Of a stretch of DNA of 64,000 nucleotides, positions 1 through 7,615 are shown one piece after another. The position numbers and the translations under genes were made by a program. How positions within the stretch are numbered: position 1 is the first letter of the stretch; each line of letters starts with the position of its first letter. The notes below the pieces were generated by a model, which made no database searches, had not been told where the DNA came from, and worked only from the letters and a program-made list of their open reading frames with translations. This stretch comes from Flavobacterium jejuense (GTDB lineage Bacteria > Bacteroidota > Bacteroidia > Flavobacteriales > Flavobacteriaceae), in contig NZ_VEVQ02000005.1 of the NCBI RefSeq assembly GCF_006491595.2, positions 287,582 through 351,581 of the forward strand, given 5' to 3'.

Positions 1-180
1 GGTTTATGTTATCATCTTTTTCATATGTTCTATCCATGGGATTTTTTGCGTATTTTACCAGAAAGTTTAGCTTATGGTTTTGTTGTTCAAAAGACTAATA
101 ATACATGGCCAGGAATTATAGCACATTTCATGTTCAATGGTTTGGGCTTAATTGGAACCATATACGGAATCGTAGGATAA
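1..180 (+). CDS. CPBP-family intramembrane metalloprotease, C-terminal fragment
   Basis: The window opens inside this gene; the last 59 codons and a TAA stop are present. The fragment is hydrophobic, and near its end reads AHFMFNGLGLI, which fits the last conserved H-xxx-N motif of CPBP (CAAX protease / bacteriocin-processing) membrane proteases, where the histidine and asparagine belong to the active site. The preceding ESLAYGFVVQKTNNTWPGII also fits the family. The catalytic EE motif lies outside the window. Family members are integral membrane proteases; no substrate can be inferred here. The assignment rests on a short C-terminal piece. Confidence 0.7.
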   Translation, partial: GLCYHLFHMFYPWDFLRILPESLAYGFVVQKTNNTWPGIIAHFMFNGLGLIGTIYGIVG

Positions 181-403
181 AAACTAAGCACAACAACAGT
201 AGCTGTTGCACAACCAATAAAAGAATGTAATTCATGGTTTTTAATAATTTAAAAAAAATAAAAAGTAATTAATATTCAGTCACTTATACTTTTATTAAAA
301 TCACAAAACTGGTATTTAAATAGGATTTATTAGTTGTACAACAAGCACAGCCGTTTGTTGCAATTGATAGGTTCGGTGTGTGTTCGGAATTTTCGGAGAA
401 AAT
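181..403. other. Intergenic spacer without a convincing gene
   Basis: No open frame here looks like a gene. A short inverted repeat (CAACA-gtagc-TGTTG, 194-208) follows the protease stop and is too weak to call a terminator. The right part runs into the dispersed promoter-bearing repeat. Confidence 0.5.
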
Positions 404-450
404 TCCACGAGGAGTTTTGTACTTATACTCTTTTATTCTAAATTTACGCA
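404..450 (+). repeat. Dispersed promoter-bearing repeat, copy 1
   Basis: This is the best copy of a repeat found about seven times in the window. It begins ccacgaggag, contains TTTG at 416-419, a 19-bp spacer, and TAAATTTA at 439-446, then cgcaac. TTTG with a 19-bp gap to TAnnTTTR matches the Bacteroidota -33/-7 promoter (consensus -7 TAnnTTTG). The predicted start of transcription is near 453, about 33 bases before the downstream erythromycin-esterase-like ATG at 486. Promoter function is inferred from spacing and sequence. Confidence 0.65.
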
Positions 451-485
451 ACTGCCATAAGTAGCAACACGTTATAAACAATTTT

Positions 486-1724
486 ATGAAAATAGATACC
501 CTTTTCAAAATCATTTTTTTTACTTTTTGCTTGAATTCAATAGCCCAAGACTTACCATTTGGGACTGAATTGGATTTATCTCAAGAACCTAGTAACCAAA
601 TAAGAAATACTTTGTTTATTGACAATCAATTAAAAGGTAAAAGCTTGGTTCTCTTAGGGGAAATGAATCACGGAGATGGAACTACGTTCAAGATAAAAAC
701 TAGTATAATTAAATATCTTCACGAAAATTTAGACTTCAATTTTCTTGTTCTTGAAAATAGTGTTTTCAACTGTGACCGCTTTTGGCAATTACTCCAAGAT
801 AACGAAGACGCTCAATCTATTGCTGAAGACCATGTTTTTAAATTTTGGAGCCAGATTGAGGAAACCAAAGAGCTTTATAAATACCTTTCAGAACAGGAAA
901 AAAAAGGAAAACCTTTAAAATTACTAGGAATAGATTGTCAATTTTCGGGAAAAGAAAATTCGAAGACATTTGTAGATATAGTTGGTGAAATATTAGGTGA
1001 AGATGAAACTTCAAGCATCAAATTTCAACAATTTGCGTTTGAGCTTGAATTAATAGGTCCTTGGCTGACTGCTTTACCACAAGATAAGCACCAAATTTCA
1101 AGAGATAAATTTTTGTCATTGTTAAGTTATTATAAAGATGAAGTTGCTAAAAGGGTACATGAAAAAAGCAAAGATATATGGGCTTTATATTTCGAAAATA
1201 TAAAGATATTACTTCAGATTAAATGGCCAGAAAAGGAAGATAACATTGACATTATAGCTGCAAGAGATACACAAATGTTTGCAAATTTAAAATACCATTT
1301 AGAGAATAATTCCGTAAATTCTAAATTTATAGTTTGGGCAGCTTCATCTCATATCTTAAGAAATTGGAATAGTTTGGATGCCGAAGTTAATAATAAGGAA
1401 ACACTTGGAGAATATATTCATAAAAATTATCCAACTAAATCTTATGCTATTGGCTTCACGGCTCATAAAGGACGAACAATAAACGTGATAAATAAAGAGA
1501 TTATTGATCTAGTTAAAACTAAAAGAAACTCTCTTGAATGGTATCTTAGAAAAAAAAACAGTAACGCATTATTTATTGACCTCAAAGAATTTGAAAAGCA
1601 CCATCAACTTAGTCAATATAAAACTAAAATCCTAAATATGAATATAACTTCTAAATGGAGCCATAATTTTGATGCCGTAATCTATATAAATGAAATGCAA
1701 CCAAGCACCATAAATTGGGATTAG
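486..1724 (+). CDS. Erythromycin esterase family protein, probably secreted
   Basis: 412 residues. Residues 1-20 form a signal peptide ending NSIAQ. The block LVLLGEMNHGDGTTFKIK (about 55-71, with E59 and H62) matches the conserved G-E-xxH-G motif of the EreA/EreB-like hydrolases, and IVWAASSHILRN near residue 285 matches a second conserved region. Family members include macrolide-lactone esterases, but many homologues in Bacteroidota have no shown resistance role, so the substrate is unknown. It is a single gene with its own repeat-borne promoter upstream, typical of the accessory cassette-like genes in this region. Start chosen because it gives a complete signal peptide. Confidence 0.85.
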   Translation: MKIDTLFKIIFFTFCLNSIAQDLPFGTELDLSQEPSNQIRNTLFIDNQLKGKSLVLLGEMNHGDGTTFKIKTSIIKYLHENLDFNFLVLENSVFNCDRFWQLLQDNEDAQSIAEDHVFKFWSQIEETKELYKYLSEQEKKGKPLKLLGIDCQFSGKENSKTFVDIVGEILGEDETSSIKFQQFAFELELIGPWLTALPQDKHQISRDKFLSLLSYYKDEVAKRVHEKSKDIWALYFENIKILLQIKWPEKEDNIDIIAARDTQMFANLKYHLENNSVNSKFIVWAASSHILRNWNSLDAEVNNKETLGEYIHKNYPTKSYAIGFTAHKGRTINVINKEIIDLVKTKRNSLEWYLRKKNSNALFIDLKEFEKHHQLSQYKTKILNMNITSKWSHNFDAVIYINEMQPSTINWD

Positions 1725-1784
1725 ACTGTTTACAAGAATGTACGAGAACTTTGGTAGCAAGCGTACCGACCAATCCCCTTATAA

Positions 1785-2144
1785 ATATTAACAGACAATA
1801 ACCCAGATACAATTATTGTAGCTGTCTAAAAAGGGAATTTAGTGGGTGTAGTAGAAATCGAATTTGATAAAAAATGTCCAATTAATAATATAGTTGCACC
1901 TGAACTTAATAAATTATACATTTTAGAATGGTTCTGTGGAAAGGGAATAGGATATAATTTATTAGCAGAAGCTAAAAACATATTGAAATTGAAAGGAATA
2001 AATAAAATGTAACTTTGGGTACTTGTTTCAAACGAAAGAGCAATATCCTTTTATGAAAAATAAAAATTTAAACATATAGGTAATGCTTCATTTCAAATGG
2101 AAACTAATATGTATGACAATAAAGTAATGTTGAAACAATTGTAA
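1785..2144 (+). pseudogene. Decayed GNAT N-acetyltransferase
   Basis: One continuous frame reads as the C-terminal two thirds of a GNAT acetyltransferase: GNLVGVVEIEFD, then LEWFCGKGIGYNLLAEAK (acetyl-CoA loop region), then LWVLVSNERAISFYEK, then KVMLKQL and a TAA. Three in-frame TAA codons interrupt it (1828-1830, after NKM and after YEK), and the N-terminal part is missing. There is no frameshift, only nonsense changes and truncation. It sits between the esterase gene and a repeat block. GNAT remnants are short and divergent, but the order of motifs is convincing. Confidence 0.75.
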
Positions 2145-2195
2145 TACCAAATAATAAAATCCCAATTGCTCGGATATTCACAACGCTAGCTCAGA

Positions 2196-2222
2196 AATAT
2201 TTTCCGTGACCACAAACTAGGT
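2196..2222 (+). repeat. Dispersed repeat block A, copy 1
   Basis: The string around TTTTCCGTGACCACAAACTA recurs at 2745-2771 with few differences (TTTTCCGTGCCCACAAACTA). In both places it follows the end of a gene or pseudogene and precedes a copy of the promoter-bearing repeat, so the two blocks together look like the spacer unit of this gene patch. Confidence 0.55.
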
Positions 2223-2236
2223 ATTCAAAGTAGTCA

Positions 2237-2270
2237 TGAACTTGTATTATTTTAGCTTAAATTTACACAA
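2237..2270 (+). repeat. Dispersed promoter-bearing repeat, copy 2 (degenerate)
   Basis: The core gaacTTGtatt...cTTAAATTTACac is present, but the gap between TTG (2242-2244) and TAAATTTA (2258-2265) is only 13 bp, six short of the good copies. The -33 position is therefore probably lost. It lies 42 bases upstream of the DUF1801 gene. Confidence 0.45.
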
Positions 2271-2306
2271 CTAAACAAATGTTGAAATCGTACTAACAAT
2301 ACAAAA

Positions 2307-2699
2307 ATGAATGCTGCAATACAAGAATACAACGACAAGCAAGATGGAGAGGACAAAGAAATCTGTACTATCCTTGCACAAATTATTGACAGCGAACTAA
2401 CCGATGTTGAAAGTAAAATTTGGCATGCTCACCCCGTTTGGTTTTTAGAGGGCAATCCTATAGTAGGTTATAGCAAGCAAAAGAAAGGAATCCGATTGAT
2501 GTTTTGGAGTGGTGTCGACTTTGATGAAAAAGGGTTGCATATTCTTGGCGAAAAGTTTAAAGATGCTTCAATTTTTTATAATACAACGACAGCAATCGAG
2601 CAAACCGAATTGAAACGATGGCTCAAAAAAGCAACCGAAATTCAATGGGATTATAAAAACATTGTCAAAAGAAAAGGAAAGCTAGAAAGATTAAAATAA
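2307..2699 (+). CDS. DUF1801 domain protein
   Basis: 130 residues, soluble and basic at the C terminus. The pattern ILAQIIDSELTDVESKIWHAHPVWFLEGNPIVGYSKQ, followed by a LMFWSG strand, is typical of the DUF1801 (YdhG-like, PF08818) fold. Members are small single-domain proteins of poorly defined function, one of which was described as a frataxin-like iron chaperone. There are no operon partners; the gene stands alone between two repeat spacers. Confidence 0.75.
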   Translation: MNAAIQEYNDKQDGEDKEICTILAQIIDSELTDVESKIWHAHPVWFLEGNPIVGYSKQKKGIRLMFWSGVDFDEKGLHILGEKFKDASIFYNTTTAIEQTELKRWLKKATEIQWDYKNIVKRKGKLERLK

Positions 2700-2744
2700 A
2701 ATGCTGCAACCAATTGGTTATGACATCCATAACTTTAGCTTGGA

Positions 2745-2771
2745 AGTGTTTTCCGTGCCCACAAACTAAGT
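2745..2771 (+). repeat. Dispersed repeat block A, copy 2
   Basis: Second copy of the TTTTCCGTG(A/C)CCACAAACTA(A/G)GT block, 46 bases after the DUF1801 stop. It is followed 22 bases later by promoter-repeat copy 3. Confidence 0.55.
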
Positions 2772-2792
2772 CTTATTTTATTTATATTTTTT

Positions 2793-2836
2793 TGAGGAGT
2801 CTTGTACTTGTACTCTTTTATTATAAATTTACGAAC
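2793..2836 (+). repeat. Dispersed promoter-bearing repeat, copy 3
   Basis: Reads gaggagtcTTG then, after exactly 19 bases, TAAATTTA (TTG 2802-2804, -7 at 2824-2831). It closely matches copy 1, including gaggagt, ttgtactt and ctctttta. It lies 136 bases upstream of the small membrane protein gene at 2972. Confidence 0.65.
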
Positions 2837-2971
2837 CAGACGACTTGTATCAAACCCTAGTAGGAATGATTAAAAAGCGAGCTTATTACTATATTATAAA
2901 AATAGCATTGTAACAATTGAACAAAACACAAGAAAATTAGAACATCTAAATAACAATAGAATAACAATAGA

Positions 2972-3316
2972 ATGACAATAGAGGAATTAAAATTAGATAT
3001 GAAATGGTGGGAATCTAAAAGATGGATTTTCAATTGTTTAGTTTGTTTTTTTGGTAGTTTAGCTCTTTATAAAGGACTTTCTCAATGTGATTACAGTTGG
3101 AGTATTTCTGATACAATTGGAGTTCTTATTTGGGGAATCGGAGCCAATATTTTATATTCTTTAGGAATTTTACTTGAACTTTTTGATTGGTATTATCTAA
3201 AAAACAAAATAGGAATAAGAAACTTTAGGGTATTCCTTTTTACAGTTGGTTTATTATTCAGTTGTTTTTGGACCTATTGTTCAGCTTTTCTTTATTTTAT
3301 TGGTCATATTTGGTAA
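2972..3316 (+). CDS. Small integral membrane protein of unknown function
   Basis: 114 residues. A short amphipathic N terminus (MTIEELKLDMKWWESKRW) is followed by three probable membrane segments (about 19-37, 46-68 and 85-110), rich in Phe, Leu and Trp. The layout recalls flavobacterial 2TM-type proteins, but no family motif is certain. It is a single gene downstream of promoter-repeat copy 3. Confidence 0.6.
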   Translation: MTIEELKLDMKWWESKRWIFNCLVCFFGSLALYKGLSQCDYSWSISDTIGVLIWGIGANILYSLGILLELFDWYYLKNKIGIRNFRVFLFTVGLLFSCFWTYCSAFLYFIGHIW

Positions 3317-3383
3317 AGCCTAATAAGGTTAATTACTCTGAAATACGCTGTAATTAGTGCAAAATTTACAATCAAGTACATAT

Positions 3384-4364
3384 TTAACTTTGCTCCGTCA
3401 CCATCTTATTATATTTATTGCGATATTCAATTGGTGTTAAACCTGTTATTTTTTTAAAGATGGTACGAAAAGCTTTAGTATCTGTATAGCCAACATCATA
3501 CATCACTTCATTGATGTTTTTTCTACTGTTTTCAAATTCGCGTTTGGCAAATTCAATTTTTACCCTATTAATATATTCTAAAACTGAATTGTTAGTGGCT
3601 AATTTAAACCTCCTTTCAAAACTTCTCCTACCTAATACAACTAAATCCGCTAATTCATCAATAGTAATTTTTTCATGAATTCTAGTATCAATATAATCTT
3701 GTGCTTGTTTTATAGCTTCATCAGTATGGTTTTTCTGTCCTTGAAACATAGCAAAAGTAGATTGACTATCTCTATCAATATCAACAGCAAAATACTTAGA
3801 AACTAAAATAGCAGTTTGTCTGTCGGTGTATTTTTCAACCAAATAAAGTAATAAATTCCAATAGGACATAGCACCACCACTAGAATACAATCGTTCTTCC
3901 TCTGTCACAATATTACCTTCCACTACTTCCACTTTGGGAAACATTTCTCGAAACTCACTTTGAAAACCCCAATGCGTAGAACATTTTTTTCCATCCAATA
4001 ATCCAGTTGAAGCTAATAAAAAAGCCCCCACGCACAAAGAAGCCACTTCTGCCCCATTGGCATATTGTTTGTTTATCCAAGGAACCGCTTTTTCGTTAGT
4101 CATTATAGCATTCTTCATATCACCAAACAAAGCAGGTATAATTACTAAATCAGTTTGCTGCACTTCTTTCAAAAGTTTTGAAGTTGTTACCGAATACAAT
4201 CCGTTATTCAATTTTACTTGTTTTTTTAAACCCACTAATTGAACATCAAATAAAGGTTTTTTACCAGCTACAGTCATAAATTGATTCACGGCTGAGAAGA
4301 GATACTGCGGGTCTGCAATGGCTTGCATTACTGAATTTTCTGGAACAAGAATACTTACATGCAT
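3384..4364 (-). CDS. GlxA-type transcriptional regulator (DJ-1/PfpI plus AraC HTH)
   Basis: 326 residues. The N-terminal part (about 1-195) has a DJ-1/PfpI glutamine-amidotransferase-like fold, with the nucleophile-elbow region VASLCVGAFLLASTGLLDG and the following STHWGF. The C-terminal part (about 220-320) is an AraC-type double helix-turn-helix (ITIDELADLVVLGRRSFERRFK ... EVMYDVGYTDTKAFRTIFKK). Family members sense a small molecule through the DJ-1 domain. It is divergent from the VOC/SRPBCC run at 4503, with 138 bases between the starts, so control of that run is a reasonable inference. A -7 element for this gene lies at 4386-4393. Confidence 0.92.
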   Translation of the reverse strand: MHVSILVPENSVMQAIADPQYLFSAVNQFMTVAGKKPLFDVQLVGLKKQVKLNNGLYSVTTSKLLKEVQQTDLVIIPALFGDMKNAIMTNEKAVPWINKQYANGAEVASLCVGAFLLASTGLLDGKKCSTHWGFQSEFREMFPKVEVVEGNIVTEEERLYSSGGAMSYWNLLLYLVEKYTDRQTAILVSKYFAVDIDRDSQSTFAMFQGQKNHTDEAIKQAQDYIDTRIHEKITIDELADLVVLGRRSFERRFKLATNNSVLEYINRVKIEFAKREFENSRKNINEVMYDVGYTDTKAFRTIFKKITGLTPIEYRNKYNKMVTEQS

Positions 4365-4385
4365 AAGGTATCATTTAAATCAAAA

Positions 4386-4393
4386 CAAAGTTA
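4386..4393 (-). promoter_or_regulatory. -7 element of the GlxA-type regulator gene
   Basis: On the minus strand this reads TAACTTTG, a full match to the Bacteroidota -7 consensus TAnnTTTG. It is placed so that transcription would start about 15 bases before the ATG at 4364. No clear TTTG was seen at -33. Confidence 0.5.
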
Positions 4394-4461
4394 AAAACAT
4401 TTTTGACGTAAAACACCCTAACCTTGTCATTTTTACACATATTTATTTAAAATGATAATCA

Positions 4462-4469
4462 GAACTTTG
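4462..4469 (+). promoter_or_regulatory. Probable -7 element of the VOC/SRPBCC run
   Basis: GAACTTTG differs from TAnnTTTG only at the first base and lies 33 bases upstream of the ATG at 4503, back to back with the promoter of the divergent regulator. Confidence 0.4.
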
Positions 4470-4502
4470 TAGTATTAAAATAAATAATTTAAATAAATAA
4501 AC

Positions 4503-4934
4503 ATGAGCAAAGTAGCCATTTATCTTAATTTTCAAGGCAATGCTGAAAAAGCATTTACCTTTTACAAATCTGTTTTTAAAACGGATTTCTCAATGCCCAT
4601 AATGCGTGTTAAGGATTTACCTCCTGATCCAAATACACCAAAATTCTCTGAATCCGAATTAAATTATGTAATGCATGTAGCCCTACCTATAATTGGTGGT
4701 ACAGAACTTATGGGAACCGATATGCTAGAGTCTATGGGACACCAGTTAGTAATAGGAAATAATACCACCATTAGTCTGCAACTGGATTCAAAAGAAGAAG
4801 CCGATCAATTGTATAAAGCGTTGTCAGAAAACGGTTCCGACAAACAAAACATGAGAGACGAATTCTGGGGATACTGGGGTTGCTGCCTCGATCAATTTGG
4901 AATACGATGGATGTTTAACGTAATGAATGATTAA
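4503..4934 (+). CDS. VOC family protein (PhnB-like)
   Basis: 143 residues. It starts SKVAIYLNFQGNAEKAFTFYKSVF and ends FWGYWGCCLDQFGIRWMFNV, the typical opening and closing strands of PhnB-like vicinal-oxygen-chelate proteins (glyoxalase fold). It is the first gene of a same-strand series with two other VOC proteins (5946, 6387) that share the layout but are diverged. No enzymatic activity can be assigned; PhnB-like VOC proteins mostly lack known substrates. Confidence 0.85.
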   Translation: MSKVAIYLNFQGNAEKAFTFYKSVFKTDFSMPIMRVKDLPPDPNTPKFSESELNYVMHVALPIIGGTELMGTDMLESMGHQLVIGNNTTISLQLDSKEEADQLYKALSENGSDKQNMRDEFWGYWGCCLDQFGIRWMFNVMND

Positions 4935-5020
4935 AGAATTTAAAGGGGAAGAGATTATTAGATTGAAGGATTGACTAATCTGTAAATCGACACATTAACA
5001 AATTAATAAATAAAAAAAAC

Positions 5021-5434
5021 ATGAGCCAGTTAAAAATCACAGTACAAACTACAATTAAAGCACCAGTAGCAAAAGTATGGGATTACTATACAAATCCAAA
5101 ACACATCATCAATTGGAATTTTGCAGATCCTAGTTGGCATTGTCCAACGGCTACTAACAACATGAAAATTGGAGGCATTTACAAAGCAAGAATGGAAGCT
5201 AAAGACGGAAGCTATGGTTTTGATTTCGAAGCCGTTTATTCAGAAATAACTGAAAACAAACATTTCACATACGAATTTGGAGGAAGAACAGCTACAGTTG
5301 AATTCAATGCCTTAACAAATCAAACCGAAGTGGTAGTAACATTTGATGCTGAAACTGAAAACCCTATTGATATGCAAAAAGCAGGCTGGCAATCCATCCT
5401 AAATAATTTCAAAAAATATACTGAAAATAAATAA
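5021..5434 (+). CDS. SRPBCC (AHSA1-like) protein
   Basis: 137 residues. ITVQTTIKAPVAKVWDYYTNPKHIINWNFA at the start and the C-terminal helix MQKAGWQSILNNFKKY are hallmarks of the START-like AHSA1/SRPBCC fold, which encloses a hydrophobic ligand cavity. It is 18 bases upstream of a second SRPBCC gene. The ligand is unknown. Confidence 0.88.
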   Translation: MSQLKITVQTTIKAPVAKVWDYYTNPKHIINWNFADPSWHCPTATNNMKIGGIYKARMEAKDGSYGFDFEAVYSEITENKHFTYEFGGRTATVEFNALTNQTEVVVTFDAETENPIDMQKAGWQSILNNFKKYTENK

Positions 5435-5452
5435 TCCTAAAAATAAAACACC

Positions 5453-5902
5453 ATGAAAAATAATAATGTATCCTTACACAGAGTAATAAAGGCTGCACCA
5501 GAAAAAGTGTTTCGTGCCTTTTCTAATCCAACAGCTTATGCAAGTTGGCTACCTCCTTACGGGTTCATCGCAGAAATTCAACAAATGGATTTTAAAATCG
5601 GTGGTAGTTATAAAATGTCGTTTACCAATTTCACAACAGGAAGTAGTCACTCTTTTGGCGGTGATTTCTTAGAAATTGTACCCAATGAACTAATCATAAA
5701 TACAGATACATTTGATGACCCGAACTTACCTGGTGAAATGAAAACCACCATTTGGTTTAAGAAAGTGATGTGCGGCACAAAATTAAAAATTTTACAAGAA
5801 GGAATTCCTGAACAAATACCAGCAGAAATGTGTTATTTAGGCTGGCAAGAATCATTAGACAAACTAATAAAATTAGTAGAACCAGAAATTCCAGATGCTT
5901 AA
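5453..5902 (+). CDS. SRPBCC (AHSA1-like) protein
   Basis: 149 residues. HRVIKAAPEKVFRAFSNPTAYASWLPPYGF and the terminal LGWQESLDKLIKLVE match the activator-of-Hsp90-ATPase-like SRPBCC family. It is diverged from its neighbour at 5021, so the two are old paralogues, not a recent duplication. It is likely co-transcribed with the flanking SRPBCC and VOC genes. Confidence 0.88.
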   Translation: MKNNNVSLHRVIKAAPEKVFRAFSNPTAYASWLPPYGFIAEIQQMDFKIGGSYKMSFTNFTTGSSHSFGGDFLEIVPNELIINTDTFDDPNLPGEMKTTIWFKKVMCGTKLKILQEGIPEQIPAEMCYLGWQESLDKLIKLVEPEIPDA

Positions 5903-5945
5903 TTAGAAATAAAAACCCAATCTAAATTTTAAAAAGCGCAAATTA

Positions 5946-6377
5946 ATGCTACAAATTAATTCCTATCTAACCTTTAATGGCAATTGTCGTGAAGCAATGA
6001 CATTCTACAAAGAGTGTCTTGGTGGCGAACTTATTTTTCAAACATTAGGCGAATCAGCATTATCCAACAAAATGCCTAAAAAAATGAAGGATGCTATACT
6101 ACAGGCAACACTCACAACAAGACATTTCATTTTAATGGCTTCTGATATGGTGCCTGAAAATGGATTAATAAAAGGCAATTCCGTTTCGCTTTCGCTAAAT
6201 TGTGGTAGCGAAGAAGAAATAAAAAAATGTTATACCAAACTTTCGGAAAATGGAATAGTAAAACAGCCACTCGAAGAAAATTTTTGGGGTGCTTTATTTG
6301 GAGACTTAACGGATAAATATGGAAATAACTGGATACTAAATTGTAATACACATAAAATAGAAAAACAAATTAAATAA
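5946..6377 (+). CDS. VOC family protein (PhnB-like)
   Basis: 143 residues. LQINSYLTFNGNCREAMTFYKECLGGELIFQT at the start and FWGALFGDLTDKYGNNWILNC at the end fit a PhnB-like VOC domain. Only 9 bases separate it from the next VOC gene. Function is unknown beyond the fold. Confidence 0.85.
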   Translation: MLQINSYLTFNGNCREAMTFYKECLGGELIFQTLGESALSNKMPKKMKDAILQATLTTRHFILMASDMVPENGLIKGNSVSLSLNCGSEEEIKKCYTKLSENGIVKQPLEENFWGALFGDLTDKYGNNWILNCNTHKIEKQIK

Positions 6378-6386
6378 AAACTAATC

Positions 6387-6815
6387 ATGGCACAAATCAA
6401 TCCTTTTTTACACTACAACGGAAATGCAGAGGAAGCATTTAATTTTTACCAATCTGTATTTGGAGGTTCTTTTACGAAGTTGGCTCGCTTCAAAGATCTT
6501 TCGTCTCCTGACTTTCAAGTGAGCGAAAAAGAAGCAAACAAAATCATGTTCATCGGTTTACCTATTGGAAAAAGTACGTTAATGGGAAGCGATGTTCCAG
6601 AAGTGTTGGGAACAATAAATGAAGACGAAAACAGATTTAAAATTTCAATTACCGCAGAAAGTACAGAAGAAGCAGACCAATTATTCAACCAATTATCTGT
6701 TGGAGGAACAGTCGAAATGCCCATTGGAGACAGTCCTTGGGGAACCTATTTTGGAATGTTCAGAGACAAATACGGCATAGAATGGATGGTCGAATTTGAT
6801 AAAAACAACAAATAA
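6387..6815 (+). CDS. VOC family protein (PhnB-like)
   Basis: 142 residues. AQINPFLHYNGNAEEAFNFYQSVFGG and SPWGTYFGMFRDKYGIEWMVEF are the usual first and last conserved segments. It is closest in layout to the VOC protein at 4503 (both keep a GLPIG or ALPII strand followed by LMG). It is part of the same run as the SRPBCC and DoxX genes. Confidence 0.85.
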   Translation: MAQINPFLHYNGNAEEAFNFYQSVFGGSFTKLARFKDLSSPDFQVSEKEANKIMFIGLPIGKSTLMGSDVPEVLGTINEDENRFKISITAESTEEADQLFNQLSVGGTVEMPIGDSPWGTYFGMFRDKYGIEWMVEFDKNNK

Positions 6816-6831
6816 CTTTAAATTTTAAAAC

Positions 6832-7200
6832 ATGAAAACGACTAAAATATTATTTTGGACTGCAACAATAATTATTGCTTTATTTGAAGGCGTAATGCCT
6901 GCACTTACTTCACAAACCGAACTTGCAAAAGAAGGAATAAGACATTTGGGTTATCCAGAATACTTTGGAAACGCTTTGGTAGTTTTTAAAATATTAGGAG
7001 TAATCGCTTTAGTCGTTCCAAAGATGCCTAAGCGCATCAAAGAATGGGCTTACGCAGGATTTGTATTCGATTTTTTATTTGCATCCATCAGTCATTTTGC
7101 AGTAGATGGAATAACGTTCCTTTCTTTTTTTCCACTTATATTCTTAGGAATTCTAATGGTTTCTTATAGTAGTTATCACAAATTAAATACAAACAAATAA
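6832..7200 (+). CDS. DoxX family membrane protein
   Basis: 122 residues with four predicted membrane helices (about 5-23, 45-63, 72-90 and 98-114). LGYPEYFGNALVVFKILGVIALVVPKMPKRIKEWAYAGF is characteristic of DoxX-like proteins. It starts 16 bases after the preceding VOC gene, so it is probably the last main member of that run. DoxX-like proteins are membrane subunits of uncertain biochemical role. Confidence 0.8.
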   Translation: MKTTKILFWTATIIIALFEGVMPALTSQTELAKEGIRHLGYPEYFGNALVVFKILGVIALVVPKMPKRIKEWAYAGFVFDFLFASISHFAVDGITFLSFFPLIFLGILMVSYSSYHKLNTNK

Positions 7201-7283
7201 CAAAAGGATACAGCATAGAAGTCTACAAAAATTACACTGATATAAAGGTACACTGTATGCTAAGATTAAAAACAGATTAATGA

Positions 7284-7505
7284 ATGGTTGAAGTATATAA
7301 AACAAATATAAATTCTAAAAAGAAGGCTAAGCAAGTCATTTCAGTTTTGCAAAAAATCTTACCAACAGCCAAAATTAATTTTGATCTTGAAGATTGTGAT
7401 AACATATTGCGAATTGAAACCTCTATGAATGCAATTGATGCTACAACAATTACTAAACTGATTGATGAACAAGGATTTTATATGGAAGCATTACCTGATA
7501 ATTAG
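7284..7505 (+). CDS. Small HMA-like fold protein, unknown function
   Basis: 73 residues: VEVYKTNINSKKKAKQVISVLQKILPTAKINFDLEDCDNILRIE, then IDEQGFYMEALPD. The beta-alpha-beta-beta-alpha-beta pattern resembles a ferredoxin-like heavy-metal-associated domain, but the CxxC metal site is absent. Similar short proteins are common in Flavobacteriaceae. It lies 83 bases after the DoxX gene. Confidence 0.65.
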   Translation: MVEVYKTNINSKKKAKQVISVLQKILPTAKINFDLEDCDNILRIETSMNAIDATTITKLIDEQGFYMEALPDN

Positions 7506-7559
7506 TACTCCAAAAAAGTAGTAACAAAAAAATCTGATTTCAATTCGCAACATAAAAAA

Positions 7560-7567
7560 TACATTTG
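7560..7567 (+). promoter_or_regulatory. -7 element upstream of the secreted protein at 7616
   Basis: TACATTTG matches TAnnTTTG exactly and lies 49 bases before the ATG. No clean -33 TTTG at the usual distance. Confidence 0.4.
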
Positions 7568-7615
7568 TTTGACTTTAAATAAAAAAGTATTTAATTTACT
7601 ATCTCAAACTATACT

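Noticed and set aside
284..514. Minus-strand 76-codon ORF before the esterase-like gene
   Set aside because: It overlaps the promoter-bearing repeat and the esterase start, has no start signal and no recognisable protein pattern.
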